The notes: generated by a model from the letters alone, not told the origin. A DNA stretch of 64,000 bases from Anniella stebbinsi (GCA_029215795.1 JARDYH010000001.1:14779501-14843500); one strand, 5' to 3'; positions 42,753 through 53,607 are shown, counted from the stretch's first letter. Made by a program: numbers and translations.

Positions 42753-43072
42753 TAGGCTGACCATATGAAAAGGAGGACAGGGCTCATGTAACTTTAACAG
42801 TTATAGAGAAAAGGGAATTTCAGCCAGTGTCATTTGTATGCAATTCGTTCCTGGTGAAATTCCCTCTTCATCAGAACAGTTAAAGTTGCAGGCACTATAC
42901 TAGAGTGACCATATACGAAAGAAGGCAGGGCTCCTGCACCTTTAACTGCTGTGATGAAGAGGGAATTTCACCAGGAACTAATTGCATACAAATGACACTG
43001 GCTGAAATTCCCTTTTCTCTACAACTGTTAAAGTTACATGAGCCCTGTCCTCCTTTTCATAGGGTCAGCCTA
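42753..43072. mobile_element. hAT-D MITE, 320 bp
   Basis: TAGGCTGACCATATGAAAAG at the left and CTTTTCATAGGGTCAGCCTA at the right, with exact CCATTGCC duplications (42745-42752, 43073-43080). Confidence 0.9.
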
Positions 43073-43492
43073 CCATTGCCTGCCAACCCTTCATGCTCTC
43101 CTTCCATACAAGGACAGTGCGAGGGGTTTACAGGTGGTCGGGGCACGTTAGCTGCATCACCCACTCACCCCATGTTCTGTCCTTGGGTGCGTTGAAGCCA
43201 TTTATGGGCTGCTTTGCAGCTGCCTTTTGCCTAAAAGGACCCTTTACGTGAAAGGATGAGCCGCCATGTCCCTCAAAATGGCAGCTTGGCAGAGGAATGC
43301 GGCACCGCGCACCACCCGGTGGGTGCCTATGGACCACCTGGAAGTTTGTTGCGCATGGCAAACAGGGCTGGGCAACCAGTGGGGGCACAGGTGAGTTTGC
43401 CCATCCCTACAACAGACCGCCAAGTGAGCACACCTCCTTCTCCAGATGTCTGAGGTGTGCTGTCATCATTGGTCTTGTGATAGTAGGAATCC
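43073..43492. other. GC-richer intergenic segment
   Basis: Open frames up to 96 codons lack motifs. A TTTGCCCATCCCTAC phrase near 43397 resembles a hAT right terminus, but no left end was found. Confidence 0.35.
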
Positions 43493-43521
43493 TGGGCTGG
43501 GCCGGGCTGGGCTGGGCTGGG
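43493..43521. repeat. (GGGCT)n microsatellite
   Basis: Five to six GGGCT units with one substitution. Confidence 0.85.
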
Positions 43522-43571
43522 GGTGTTGGTGTGTTTATCTGCCAACATTATGGCTATTTGTAATTGTTTCT

Positions 43572-43576
<5 letters not shown>

Positions 43577-43602
<26 letters not shown>
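43577..43602. repeat. (AT)n microsatellite
   Basis: Thirteen AT units. Confidence 0.9.
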
Positions 43603-43651
43603 CATTGTTATATTTACTGCAATTTGATATGTTATTGTAAATAATGTATAC

Positions 43652-43971
43652 TAGGGTGACCAGATAAAATCCAGGTCAGGGCTCATGTAACTTTAACAGT
43701 TGTAGAGAAAAGGGAATTTCAGCCAGTGTCATTTGCATGCAATTAGTTCCTGGTGAAATTCCCTCTTCATCACAACAGTTAAAGTTGCAAGGGCCCTGCC
43801 TTCTTTTGTATATGGTCACTCTAGTATAGTGCCTGCAACTTTAACTGTTGTGATGAAGAGGGAATTTCACCAGGAACTAATTGCATACAAATGACTCTGG
43901 CTGAAATTCCCTTTTCTCTACAACTGTTAAAGTTACATGAGCCCTGACCTGGATTTTATCTGGTCACCCTA
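43652..43971. mobile_element. hAT-D MITE copy 1, 320 bp
   Basis: TAGGGTGACCAGATAAAATC and GATTTTATCTGGTCACCCTA are the termini, with exact ATGTATAC duplications at 43644-43651 and 43972-43979. Confidence 0.95.
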
Positions 43972-44074
43972 ATGTATACTGCTGATCAGATCTGGGCAGG
44001 ATCTACGCTACTACTTTAAAACAGATTATAACAGTAGGGACATCTGTTGGGGGCCAGGCCACGCTCCATATGCA

Positions 44075-44394
44075 TAGGCTGACCATATGAAAAGGAGGAC
44101 AGGGCTCATGTAACTTTAACAGTTGTAGAGAAAAGGGAATTTCAGCCAGTGTCATTTGCATGCAATTAGTTCCTGGTGAAATTCCCTCTTCATCACAACA
44201 GTTAAAGTTGCAGGGGCCCTGCCTTCTTTTGTATATGGTCACTCTAGTATAGTGCCTGCAACTTTAACTGTTGTGATGAAGAGGGAATTTCACCAGGAAC
44301 TAATTGCATACAAATGACTCTGGCTGAAATTCCCTTTTCTCTACAACTGTTAAAGTTACATGAGCCCTGACCTGGATTTTATCTGGTCACCCTA
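44075..44394. mobile_element. hAT-D MITE copy 2, chimeric
   Basis: Its left end and left flank (CATATGCA, TAGGCTGACCATATGAAAAG) match copy 3. Its right end and right flank (TATCTGGTCACCCTA, ATGTATAC) match copy 1. It therefore lacks matching target duplications. Confidence 0.95.
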
Positions 44395-44497
44395 ATGTAT
44401 ACTGCTGATCAGATCTGGGCAGGATCTACGCTACTACTTTAAAACAGATTATAACAGTAGGGACATCTGTTGGGGGCCAGGCCACGCTCCATATGCA

Positions 44498-44817
44498 TAG
44501 GCTGACCATATGAAAAGGAGGACAGGGCTCATGTAACTTTAACAGTTGTAGAGAAAAGGGAATTTCAGCCAGAGTCATTTGTATGCAATTAGTTCCTGGT
44601 GAAATTCCCTCATCATCACAACTGTTAAAGTTGCAGGGGCCCTGCCTTCTTTTGTATATGGTCACTCTAGTATAGTGCCTGCAACTTTAACTGGTGTGAT
44701 GAAGAGGGAATTTCACAAGGAACTAATTGTATACAAATGACACTGGCTGAAATTCCCTTTTCTCTACAACTGTTAAAGTTACATGAGTCCTGTCTTCCTT
44801 TTCATATGGTCAGCCTA
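44498..44817. mobile_element. hAT-D MITE copy 3, 320 bp
   Basis: TAGGCTGACCATATGAAAAG and CTTTTCATATGGTCAGCCTA are the termini, with exact CATATGCA duplications at 44490-44497 and 44818-44825. Confidence 0.95.
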
Positions 44818-45111
44818 CATATGCAGCTTTCAACCCATTTTCAAATTGTCATATCTTGCTTGGTGTAGATCTGGCCTTAGTGTATCACTGCTGGAAGCAT
44901 AATGCAGCTAATTCTTCGTTTAACCATATGATTTGGCAATGAATGCCCAATCATTGCCTCATTTTGGGAGGAGGTTATTATACAGATAAACTTTGTATTG
45001 GAATACTCTTTAATATTTACTGATGTACATGTCCTCTAAAATAATCTACCTGCTTCCTGGAAGTTAACGCGTGGTCAGCGCAAATGGATTCTCCATGCCC
45101 TTTTGACAGCT

Positions 45112-45425
45112 AAAAGAACATATGAAGATTCATGCTGGATCAAATCAAGGGTGCATCTAGTCCTGCATTATGTTCATACAGTGGCCAACCAGCTGCCCAT
45201 GGGAAAAACACAAGCAGGACATGAGTGCAATAGCACTCTCCTGCCCATGCTCCCCAGCAACTGGTGTACATAATCATACAGCTATCACTATTACATCTTG
45301 TACTAATGAATTCCATAGCTTAACTTTGTGCTGTGTGAAGAAGTCCTTCATTTTATCTCTCCTGAATCTCCCACCAATCAGCTTCATGGGTTCTAGTTTT
45401 ATGAAAGAGGGAGAAAAAATATAGC
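45112..45425 (-). mobile_element. CR1-like LINE family 2, 3' end
   Basis: AGATTCATGCTGGATCAAAT, CCAACCAGCTGCCCATGGGA, GAATTCCATAGCTTAACTTT and CTGAATCTCCCACCAATCAG are in inverted order. Confidence 0.8.
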
Positions 45426-45489
45426 TCTACCCACATTCACCATACCGTGCAGAATTCTGTACACCTTCCTATTTTGTTTTTTAAAGAGA

Positions 45490-45780
45490 TAAATCCTTAT
45501 GACAATTTGTGATTTTTTGTGCGAATTGCTTTTTAAATGTACACATTTTTGTAGATATGTGTACACGATGTAGTTCACCTTGCTGGAATGCAGTTTTGCA
45601 CATAGTTTCCTCAAATGGCTTTTGTGTGCGCTTTCCCCTTATGAGGAGCTTTTGGCGTGCAATTCCCCCGAGACGAGCTATATTGCAAAGCTTGCAAAAA
45701 TGTGGATTTTGGTACACTTTCTTGGCTCACTTAAAGGTTCAGGAGGTGTGAATTGAACAAAACCATTAAACATACACACA
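45490..45780 (+). repeat. hAT-C-like fragment
   Basis: Phrases such as TGCGAATTGCTTTTTAAATG, GCAAAAATGTGGATTTTGG and GGTGTGAATTGAACAAAACC resemble 3190-3480 and 57040-57250. No termini. Followed by a short CA run at 45773-45786. Confidence 0.4.
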
Positions 45781-45786
45781 CACACA

Positions 45787-46345
45787 CCTTGACAGAGGAC
45801 ATTTCTCATCCATCCCTTGCTACAGACTGTATTAACTATTAATTGTCAATGTGGATCCTACATTCTCAAAGTCACCAAAATCTCTCTAGGAACAGGGGTT
45901 AATTTAAGCTGAGGAATAACGCTTTGAGGAAACTGGGAGGGGGTCCCGTGTTGGTTTAATTAATACTACTGCTTGTTGCTGCAGAAATTAATCACTGCAT
46001 AGTCCTGAGTGCCACATTTGGTTGAAGCACGGATCCCTTTTTTTCATATGCAGTTCACTTTCCGACAATACATTTCAGAAGTCTCATCACGTCTCCTGTA
46101 GAGTTGACATGTCTCTCTTTTTTCTTCTTTTACTAGTCTAGATTATTGCCTCAGAGACTGGTTTATCTGGGCAGCTGGGCTTTGAGATTTTGTTCCATTC
46201 TTTTTAAAGGGAAATGAACCGCTGCCATCTCATTTCTCTGATGTTTTTCCAGTGGCTCCAACATTCACTCAGAGACATGTTGCGCGAATGTTGAGGTTGT
46301 TATCTTGGAAGCTCGCTACAGGCAAAACAAACAAACAAACAGAAC
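45787..46345. other. low-repeat block, possible conserved non-coding DNA
   Basis: No repeat family matches. The (AAAC)n run at 46324-46342 ends it. Conservation is untested. Confidence 0.3.
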
Positions 46346-46357
46346 CTGGGACTTGCT

Positions 46358-46798
46358 ATGCACTCCATTGGTACATGCCTGAGCTATCCAGCCCACGAGG
46401 AGTCCGTTAAAATAGGAACGGATTTGCAACTGCCTTCTCATCGTTGCATACGAGCGATGAGAAAACCATGTTCTGTTTATGCCAGGGAATTGCAGAGCTG
46501 TGATTCAGTTCACCTTCTGACAGTTAATAGATGCTACAACATGATTAGGGGAGGAGGCAAAACCCAGGCAGCATGCAACTTTTCGTTTAGGAAGCTCTAT
46601 TGCTGGTTCCATTTGGGGAACAGTCTAGGAGGGGTTTACGAGTTAACCTATTCAAACAAAGGGCAGGGTGTTACCTTGGCAGACACCGCAGTCATTTTCA
46701 TGGATGGGAAGAACATAATTGCCTGCATTCTGCAATTTTTGGTGCACATGCGGGCTATGATGCACTCCAGGGCTTCCCCACCTATCAGAATAGACTAG
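46358..46798 (+). other. 146-codon open frame, status unknown
   Basis: An uninterrupted plus-strand frame in low-repeat sequence, starting at ATG and ending in TAG. The protein has no recognised domain, signal peptide or repeat, and contains one moderately hydrophobic stretch near the end (CILQFLVHMRAMM). No splice signals, promoter or coding neighbour support it. It could be a chance frame, an old retrocopy, or part of a conserved non-coding element. Confidence 0.15.
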
Positions 46799-46869
46799 AA
46801 ATGCCTTGCATGTGACTTTTGGGGGCGTCTAAGGTGCTCTCTCTACTTGCACAGAAAAGCTCAGGACTA

Positions 46870-47035
46870 TAGATAGCTTGGTGAGTGGGCACATACTTTG
46901 CATGTGTAAGAGGCCAGCTTCAACGTTCAGCACATTCAGTTAAAAAGGAGAACAGGTAGCAAATCTGGGAAAGAGCTTTGCTTCAGGTTTTGGAAAGGTG
47001 CTGACAACTAGGAACATGGGAAGCCACCTGACTCT
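46870..47035 (+). mobile_element. tRNA-derived SINE (S1), degenerate
   Basis: ATAGCTTGGTGAGTGGGCAC stands where an A box would be. ACTTTGCATGTGTAAGAGGC and TTAAAAAGGAGAACAGGTAG with GAAAGAGCTTTGCTTCAGG follow the S1 order. The B box is lost. Confidence 0.55.
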
Positions 47036-47040
47036 AGGCC

Positions 47041-47250
47041 CAGTGGAGGCTGGTGGCTCCAATTTCGACGGAGCTGTGAAACCACTCTGGGTTTCAGCCC
47101 GAACCAGCCAAATTCTATCCAAGGTCAGAACCAAATTTGGGGATAGGGCTCAGCACCTTGGACAGCTCCTTTAGAGCTCTGCCTGGTTCTGATGAAAATC
47201 CAGAGTGGAGTCACAGCCCCACTGTAACTGGAATCTCCAGCCTCCACCTG
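47041..47250. mobile_element. MITE-K, 210 bp
   Basis: CAGTGGAGGCTGGTGGCTCC on the left and CCAGCCTCCACCTG on the right, with inner inverted phrases as in 25872-26092. Confidence 0.75.
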
Positions 47251-47537
47251 ACCAGGCCAGACTCTTTGTCCATCTCATCCAGAATTGTCTACTGTGTCTG
47301 TGACAAACAATCACTTTCCAGGGTCCCAGGTATAGATCTTTCCCATCAACAACTATGTGATCCTTTTAACTGGGGCCTTATTTTTGCAATGCTTGCCCTT
47401 TGTCATTGAACTATGCCCCCCCCCCCTTAAAGCAGGGTTAAACAACATGTGGTTCTTGGCCCCCACGTCACCACCATTGAATTGGTACCAAATTCCGGCA
47501 GTATGGCAACTGCAGATAAGCCACATTTAGACAGCAC

Positions 47538-47721
47538 CCTGTTCAGACGACACACGAAGCCACCCTGGTTGAGCAGTTTGAACTAAACATTATGGCTTAA
47601 TGTGTCATGTGAACCATTCCTAACCATGGTGGCTACATAACCACAGTTTAAACATGCCATTAACCATTTGCTGCAAAAGGGTTAGCGGCCTGACCATGGT
47701 GTAGTGTGTCATCTGAACAGG
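47538..47721. mobile_element. MITE-F, 184 bp
   Basis: CCTGTTCAGACGACACACGA pairs with GTAGTGTGTCATCTGAACAGG minus its first base; interior CCATTAACCATTTGCTGCAA occurs inverted in 18968-19345. A C-run at 47408-47416 lies upstream. Confidence 0.75.
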
Positions 47722-48061
47722 TGCAATTTCACTTTAAAACTAAGCATGCACGTCTTATTTTAATGCATTAAAAGAAGGTGCATGCCCCCCATGTGCCTTG
47801 TTTTAAAGTGAAAGTGCAGCTGTTTGCCACTGTTGAACTGCCACTGAATTTTTTGGCAATGGTGATTTCAATGCTCAGGGTGAGAGGCATGCAAGCCCCA
47901 GTGGGTTCTAAAGGTTGGAAATGGGGCCAGGAGTTCTTCCTGCATGCTTATTGGAGAGGGAGAGGTCACATGGTCTCCAATAGGCACTCACTAAGAACTG
48001 CTGGGGTCCTCAAAATGCCCAGGGAAGAGGGGTGGTTTAAAAAAACAAAACAAAAAAAACA
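47722..48061. other. intergenic, no recognised gene
   Basis: TTTTAAAGTGAAAG and CTTTCACTTTAAAA-like phrases form a loose inverted pair at 47729-47815. Nothing else recognised. Confidence 0.35.
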
Positions 48062-48081
48062 ATAAATAAATAAATAAATAA
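48062..48081. repeat. (AATA)n microsatellite
   Basis: Five tandem units. Confidence 0.85.
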
Positions 48082-48179
48082 CTAGGAAGAAGGCCCCTAA
48101 GCAATCGGCTACACTTAAAAAAGGGTATGTGGAAACCCCGTCCCCCTCCGCAAGAAGAAAATACTCTAAATTTCCCCCC

Positions 48180-48181
<2 letters not shown>

Positions 48182-48216
<35 letters not shown>

Positions 48217-48330
48217 TTTATTTCTTACCCGCCTCTCCGTCTGGATCGAGGCGGGGAACAACAACATGATAAAATACAAAAAACTGATTAAAACATGACA
48301 CATATTATTAAAACTGCATAAAAATCCTAA
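48182..48330 (-). mobile_element. L2-A LINE, 3' tip with (AAT)n
   Basis: AAT units at 48182-48213, then ATTTATTTCTTACCCGCCTC, TCCGTCTGGATCGAGGCGGG and ACAACAACATGATAAAAT: the inverted L2-A end. Confidence 0.8.
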
Positions 48331-48394
48331 AACAATGCCTCTTTCACAGGGAGAGAGAAAGTTTCCAAAAATAGGGGCTAGGATTCAGCACAGC

Positions 48395-49225
48395 ATGAAA
48401 CACACCCACAACCACCACTAGAATTATCGGGGCCATGTCTCTACGAGGTCGCATTTGCGCCCCATGGTTTGTCATCCCGCATTGGCCCTCGGCCACCGGT
48501 ACCCTGACTACAAGGAATGAAAATGCGGGTCTGCAAGTAATCTGGGAGGGGATGCACCATTTTTATTCCCCCCCCCCCCAATTTTGTTGTAATTGCACAA
48601 TTGCGCGATCATGCGTGGGCAACTCAGTGCCCATTCAGCTTGCTGGGCGCCCCTTCCCCATTCACTCCCCATTGTTTATTTGAAGGGAAAGGGAAGAAGC
48701 AAATGTAGGGGAGGAATGTGCAAAGTGGGGAGGTGGCGGTCTGTCTCCATGCCTTCCTATATCCGCAACACTGCTCAGTTAGAGATAATTTTTTTTAAAA
48801 AAAAATTGAGCGACGGTCCACCCTTCTCCTCCCCATTGGGTGGCTGGTCCATAAAAAAGAGACCCTTTCTAATGTTTAATTTAACTTCTACCTCTATGAG
48901 TGCTGAGGCTCGCTGGTCCAACCTCTCCTTCCCCTTTCTCCTGTCCGGCCATGGCGACCAATCCGAGGTCGCTACTGGCCAGGACATGCCTCCGCTGCAG
49001 CTCTGAAGCAAGACGACAGATGGTAGATGCCATCGTCACCTCACCGGAAGTGGGAAAAGTCGCAATAAGTATACAGCTTTTTAAAACCGGAGCTGCGGGG
49101 GTTTGCCCCTGGATGGGTTCGCGATGGTGGCTGCCTCACATAGATGACCTGCCACCACTGCGGATCCACCCCAGGGCAAACCCCTCATCAAGACAAGCCC
49201 CTGGAGGGAAGCAGATCTGTTTTAG
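48395..49225. repeat. unclassified GC-richer region
   Basis: Higher GC than neighbours, with a C-run at 48570-48580, an A/T run near 48790-48806 and a strong hairpin at 49097-49183. Open frames up to 174 codons cross it but show no domain. It is probably a repeat of unknown class. Confidence 0.35.
49097..49183. repeat. imperfect hairpin, about 33-bp arms
   Basis: GGGGTTTGCCCCTGGATGGG with GATGGTGG pairs with CCACCACTGCGG and ATCCACCCCAGGGCAAACCC around a loop of about 20 bases. Confidence 0.75.
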
Positions 49226-49640
49226 AGCCCGGATTTTTCACCCAGCAAAGAGATTTACAAACTTCGAAATAACTGATTCAAAAAAGTTTGTTCTCTCTTG
49301 CATGAGTGCCTGTCTTATTGCAATCAATCTTTTAAAGTCCCCCCAAAAGAAACCCAAGAGTCCTTTATCAGTGATTGAAAGAGATTCAATTTGGCCTCGT
49401 CTAATTCCTTATCTAATTATTTGACGTGCCATGCAGCTTGAAAGCTAATTGATATTGTGTCATTTTCAGTTTCTTACAACGGAGCCACAGACAAGCTGCC
49501 CTTCCCATTTGGCACCTTGCTTGAGTCACTTCGCAGGGAAAAAAAATAAGTAATCTAAATTTAATTGAGTGCATTATTGCTAGGACTATGAGACCTTTTG
49601 CACACTATTAGTATACATGCGAAGGCGAGCAATCGTTTTC
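49226..49640. other. low-repeat block, possible conserved non-coding DNA
   Basis: Closely packed AT-rich words (CTAATTCCTTATCTAATTAT, GAAAGCTAATTGATATTGTG, AAATTTAATTGAGTGCATTA) without repeat matches. This is the strongest conserved-element candidate by eye in the window; not tested. Confidence 0.4.
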
Positions 49641-50097
49641 CCTCCTGAGGATTTAGGTGGGTGCAAGGGGGAGTGGAGGTATTTGCAGTACAGTAAATCC
49701 CTTCCTTTTCTTGAAAGGAAATTAATATCTGCTTGGAATATCCGCTAAGCTACAGCATATAATTTCATTATTTATAGAGTAAGAATCCTTAACCTGATAG
49801 TGCTTCAAAGGCTCAGGGCAGGTAATAATATTTTAAAACACTTAATAAAAAAACTCCTTGAAATACGGAATGTATTCAAAAAGGAATCCCTCATCGGAAG
49901 AACCCTCTGTTCATCACCAGCTGCTAAATATTTGCTCATATGAAGATGTCTTGCATGGGGTTGACTTGAGACAGGGTTCCCAGTGGCTTAGATCCAGAAT
50001 CTAAGCCATTCATGGGACCTGATGATTTTTATAAGAAAGTTCAGCATGTGAAGAATTCCTTTGCCCTTTATTTGGTTGGTTGATTGGTTGCAACATA
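49641..50097. other. intergenic, no recognised feature
   Basis: Nothing recognised. Confidence 0.4.

Positions 50098-50127
<30 letters not shown>
50098..50127. repeat. (TTG)n microsatellite
   Basis: Ten tandem units. Confidence 0.95.
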
Positions 50128-50129
<2 letters not shown>

Positions 50130-50150
50130 CCCTTAAAAGTCCAATGAGTA

Positions 50151-50246
50151 TCTTCTTCTTCTTCTTCTTCTTCTTCTTCTTCTTCTTCTTCTTCTTCTTC
50201 TTCTTCTCCTCCTCCTCCTCCTCCTCCTCCTCCTCCTCCTCCTCCT
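50151..50246. repeat. (TTC)n(TCC)n polypyrimidine tract
   Basis: About eighteen TTC units pass directly into about thirteen TCC units, a pure pyrimidine strand of about 96 bases. It sits at the 3' edge of the next LINE. Confidence 0.95.
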
Positions 50247-50603
50247 TATTTTCCCACCTTTTTCTGAGGGCTGGGACTCAAGGCAGCTTATAAGATTAAA
50301 AAAGTACAATTAAAACATATAAACATATGTTTACAAATAGAATTAAACCTACAGTAAAATAGAATTAAACCTACAGTAAAATAATAATAAAAAAAATTAA
50401 AACAGTAACAATTTTTTTTAAAAAATATCCTATACCTTTCTTTTTGTTTCTTTCTTTAAGGAGTTGAGGGCAGTGTACAATCAATTATCATAACAAAATA
50501 CAATAAGACAGATGTTTTTGCCTAGTGCTGCAAGGATTGACATGTTGGCACCTGACAGGCCTCTTTAAGGAGAGTATTTGATACTTCAGCAATTCCCATT
50601 GGG

Positions 50604-50640
<37 letters not shown>

Positions 50641-50940
50641 TTTTACTTATCAAATACTGTACCTCCAGTAAAGAAGGTACCAGAAGGAAGGCTTCAGTGG
50701 AAGATCTCAAAGCATAGGTAAATTAACACAGAGGAGGTGTTGCTTTAGGTATTTGAGTCCCAAACCATTTATGTTTTTTGGTAACTGTTGGTACCTTGAA
50801 TTGGGCCCAGAAACAAACAGGCAGACAGGAGAGTCCTTTCAAAGTTGGTATCATATGCGTTAGCCTGGGCCACACCTCTCAATGTTCTGGCAGCCACATT
50901 CTGCAGCAGTTGATGCTTCGGGAATCTTTTTCAAAGGAAC
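50247..50940 (-). mobile_element. L2-type LINE, 3' part, decayed
   Basis: TATTTTCCCACCTTTTTCTG with AAGGCAGCTTATAAGATTAA is the inverted 3' end. 50760-50940 (CCTTGAATTGGGCCCAGAAA, CTGGCAGCCACATTCTGCAG) matches the interior. It contains a (CA)n run at 50605-50638. Confidence 0.65.
50605..50638. repeat. (CA)n microsatellite
   Basis: About seventeen units. Confidence 0.95.
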
Positions 50941-51165
50941 CCCATCTATGATTCATTGCTGTGATCTGACCAGAAGGTTACCAGAACTTGAATCACTATA
51001 GCTGTACCGTAAACTCATTCTCTGTGTGGATTCAGAAGCAAAATGGCACCACCCCCACACAAGAAAGCACACAAGAAGCATGCTCAGGAGTGCCCACTGT
51101 CATTGCCACTAGGATGCATGGGGAGAGCTTTCAGTGCCTCCTGGTTCAACGAACTGGACTGGGAC

Positions 51166-51586
51166 TAAGGAGGTACGGATTTTGTAAAATCTGTTTCATC
51201 TGCACGCCATGTATTGTCAGGTGCCTTTCGTTCCATCCTCTGCTCATTGATGGAACATTCCCCAAATTTGCACAAATTCGCATTTGCGTGATTTTGCATG
51301 ATTTCACATTTGCATGAGCAAAACTGGGCAAATCTCCCCACAATTGTGCATTTTCAAGCTTTAACCTATGGGGAAATGCACATTTCAGCTGTTTATGTTT
51401 TAAAGTGTATTTTTCTACAACTACATTTGAGGAAATATCCAGAAAGGTTTTTTTTAAAAAAAATAGTCTGCAAGTTTTCAGAATCTGTATGACTTGGGGG
51501 AAAATCTAGTCTGCTGTGGAATCTGTGGCTCTGTTGTAGAAATCCAAACTCATTTGATTCTGCTGTGGAGTTCTCCAATATCCCTA
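51166..51586. mobile_element. hAT-C MITE, 421 bp
   Basis: Begins TAAGGAGGTACGG and ends CCAATATCCCTA. ACTGGGAC (51158-51165) and ACTGGGAA (51587-51594) are a 7/8 target duplication. The interior is like 35386-35812. Confidence 0.7.
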
Positions 51587-51594
51587 ACTGGGAA

Positions 51595-52095
51595 GCCTCA
51601 GAAAGTGCAATGTACCTCCATCCTCTGCTTCCCCAAGTTCAATCATTTTGAACTTCCTCAAAGAAGTCTCCAAAAGACCACAGTTTTTCAATAGATCACT
51701 GAGAAAGCTCAGAAAAAATAATAATTACAACATGAGTGGGTGGGGAAAGAGCTTATGTGTCACTTATATCTAGTCCAAACTTCTTCAATATGGTGCTTTC
51801 CAAATGGCTGATAGTACAGTTCCCACCATGCTGGGGAAAGCTGATATAGTTGTGCCACTGGGTGTAAATACGTAGTATATACTATTAAAGTAGATGGAGA
51901 AGAACCACATATTCCAGTCCAGAGGCTAGATGTACTCTGTTATATTCACAAAGCTCTTGAACCTATATGATGCCCTATGGTGCCCAACATTTTTGACCCT
52001 GAGGAATGCATCTGGGATATGCTGGGAGGGGTGTGTGCACATTACAAACACACACACAAATGTTATTCTTACCCATTTGGACACACACACACACC
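51595..52095. other. intergenic with a MITE-G-like scrap
   Basis: 51770-51850 (AGTCCAAACTTCTTCAATAT, ACCATGCTGGGGAAAGC) resembles MITE-G. Short CA runs lie at 52048-52060 and 52080-52094. Confidence 0.35.
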
Positions 52096-52495
52096 ATGCA
52101 TATAAGAAAGCCCTATGAGGAGAGACTGAAAGAACTGGACATGTGTAGCCCAGAGAATAGAAGTCTGAGGGGACACATGATAACACTCTTCAAGGACTTG
52201 AAAGGTTGTCACACAGAGGAGGGCCAGAATCTCTTCTTGATCATCCCAGAGTTCAGGATGCGGAATAATGGGCTCAAGTTACAGGAAGCCAGATTCTGGC
52301 TGGACATCAGAAAAAATGCTCAGACTGTTAGAGCAGTGAGACAATGCAACCAATTACTTAGGGAGGTTGTGGGCTCTCCAATACTAGAGGCCTTCAAGAG
52401 GCAGCTGAACAGCCATCTTTCAGGTATGCTTTAAAGTGGACTCCTGCGTTGATGGCCTGATAGGTCCCTTTCAACTCTACTATTATATGATTTTA
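52096..52495 (+). mobile_element. CR1 LINE, 3' end
   Basis: CCCTATGAGGAGAGACTGAA, AGGGGACACATGATAACACT, ATGGGCTCAAGTTACAGGAA, CTTAGGGAGGTTGTGGGCTC and CTTTCAACTCTACTATTATA run in CR1 order. An open frame crosses much of it but belongs to the repeat. Confidence 0.9.
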
Positions 52496-53229
52496 TCAGG
52501 CATATCTCAATTCAATGCATGTCTATTCAAAAGCAAGCACCAATGCATCAGTTTTCAGCCTTACCACAGACACCTCAATTTTTTAAAAATGTAAAGACCT
52601 CAGCTGGTTATTTAAAAGTTAAATGTCTTTAACTTTTTATCTGCAATCACTGTTCAGATATAAGAATGGGGTTCCACTGCTCACCTCCATTCTTTAGTCT
52701 TTCTGATGTCCTCCTTTCTGGGGTGTGTGGAAAAGTGTGTGGGATCAACATCACTTGCAGCTGAGAACTGCATTGACCCATGGGTTTTGCACCCTTGGCA
52801 TAAATGGACGATGCAGGTCTATTCATGGTAAGCACAATGGCAAATCCTGTACTCATGAGAAATTGTGGGGGGTCTATCTGACAGAGCTGAGAATGCAACA
52901 CACATGGCATTGTCTACCCTCTTTTGTATGGTAATATCCACTATCTAGAAGCCTCCCATGAACAACCAGAACAAACTGGAACAGTCAGAGAGGAGGACTA
53001 TTGAATAAGGTGCCAACAGAAAAACATGGCTCCCCGTGACTTGAGCAAACATGTCAAACCACATGATTCTGGGGGAGGAGTCAGTGTTTTTGAATGACAG
53101 GAGTGACCACAAGGCCTGAACAAATGCCTAGAAAAGCCATAGAATTTCCATTTGTTTAAACATATTGCAATAATGAATTGGCCCACTTGCACATCAGTCT
53201 GTCTGGCAATTTATAGGGCTTTTTTTAGG
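52496..53229. other. intergenic, no recognised gene
   Basis: 52500-52560 has a weak MITE-J-like phrase. Nothing else recognised. Confidence 0.35.
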
Positions 53230-53607
53230 GACAAAATGCGAGAGCCTTTAGCATGAAAGAAAATAAGCTTCAAAGCTAAGAGTGAGACTGATCACTGCCC
53301 AAAGGCAGTAATAATCTACAGCCAACGTCATTTGGAAAGATATATGCTGGATTGGGTTATTGGAGACCCTGAAGTCTAATGGCCGGGAAAGGTGAGGATG
53401 AGGGCTGAAGACACCAGACAATTAATTGCAAAGGATCCAGGTTTTATCTTCTGGAATTGAGAACAGGTGTGAGAGAGTGGTGCAGCAGAACACATGCTCT
53501 GACTCCATGTAATTTAGAAGTTGCTATAATTGTTTGAAGACAAGACATATGAGCTAGCAGCTCCAGTTTCCAGTCTCACTATTTATCTGCCCAATTACGA
53601 AAGTGGC

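Larger units (their letters stand above)
43972..44817. repeat. 423-bp tandem duplication
   Basis: 43972-44394 and 44395-44817 are two copies of a unit made of about 103 bp of flank plus one 320-bp hAT-D element. The flanks are near-identical by eye. Confidence 0.95.
43985..44880. mobile_element. MITE-E copy hosting hAT-D insertions
   Basis: CAGGATCTACGCTACTACTT with AACAGATTATAACAGTAGGG on the left and CTTGGTGTAGATCTGGCC on the right are ends of an old MITE-E. The hAT-D copy 3 site (CATATGCA) lies inside it. Confidence 0.55.

Noticed and set aside
44003..44665. Two nearly identical 79-codon minus frames
   Set aside because: They are the same stretch of hAT-D repeated by the tandem duplication, not a gene family.
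48593..49424. Overlapping frames of 137 and 174 codons
   Set aside because: No domain, the frames cross a hairpin and A/T runs, and the region looks repetitive.
50099..50293. Open frame encoding runs of leucine, phenylalanine and serine
   Set aside because: It is a direct translation of TTG, TTC and TCC microsatellites.
52006..52434. 142-codon open frame
   Set aside because: It is the sense strand of a CR1 3' end.
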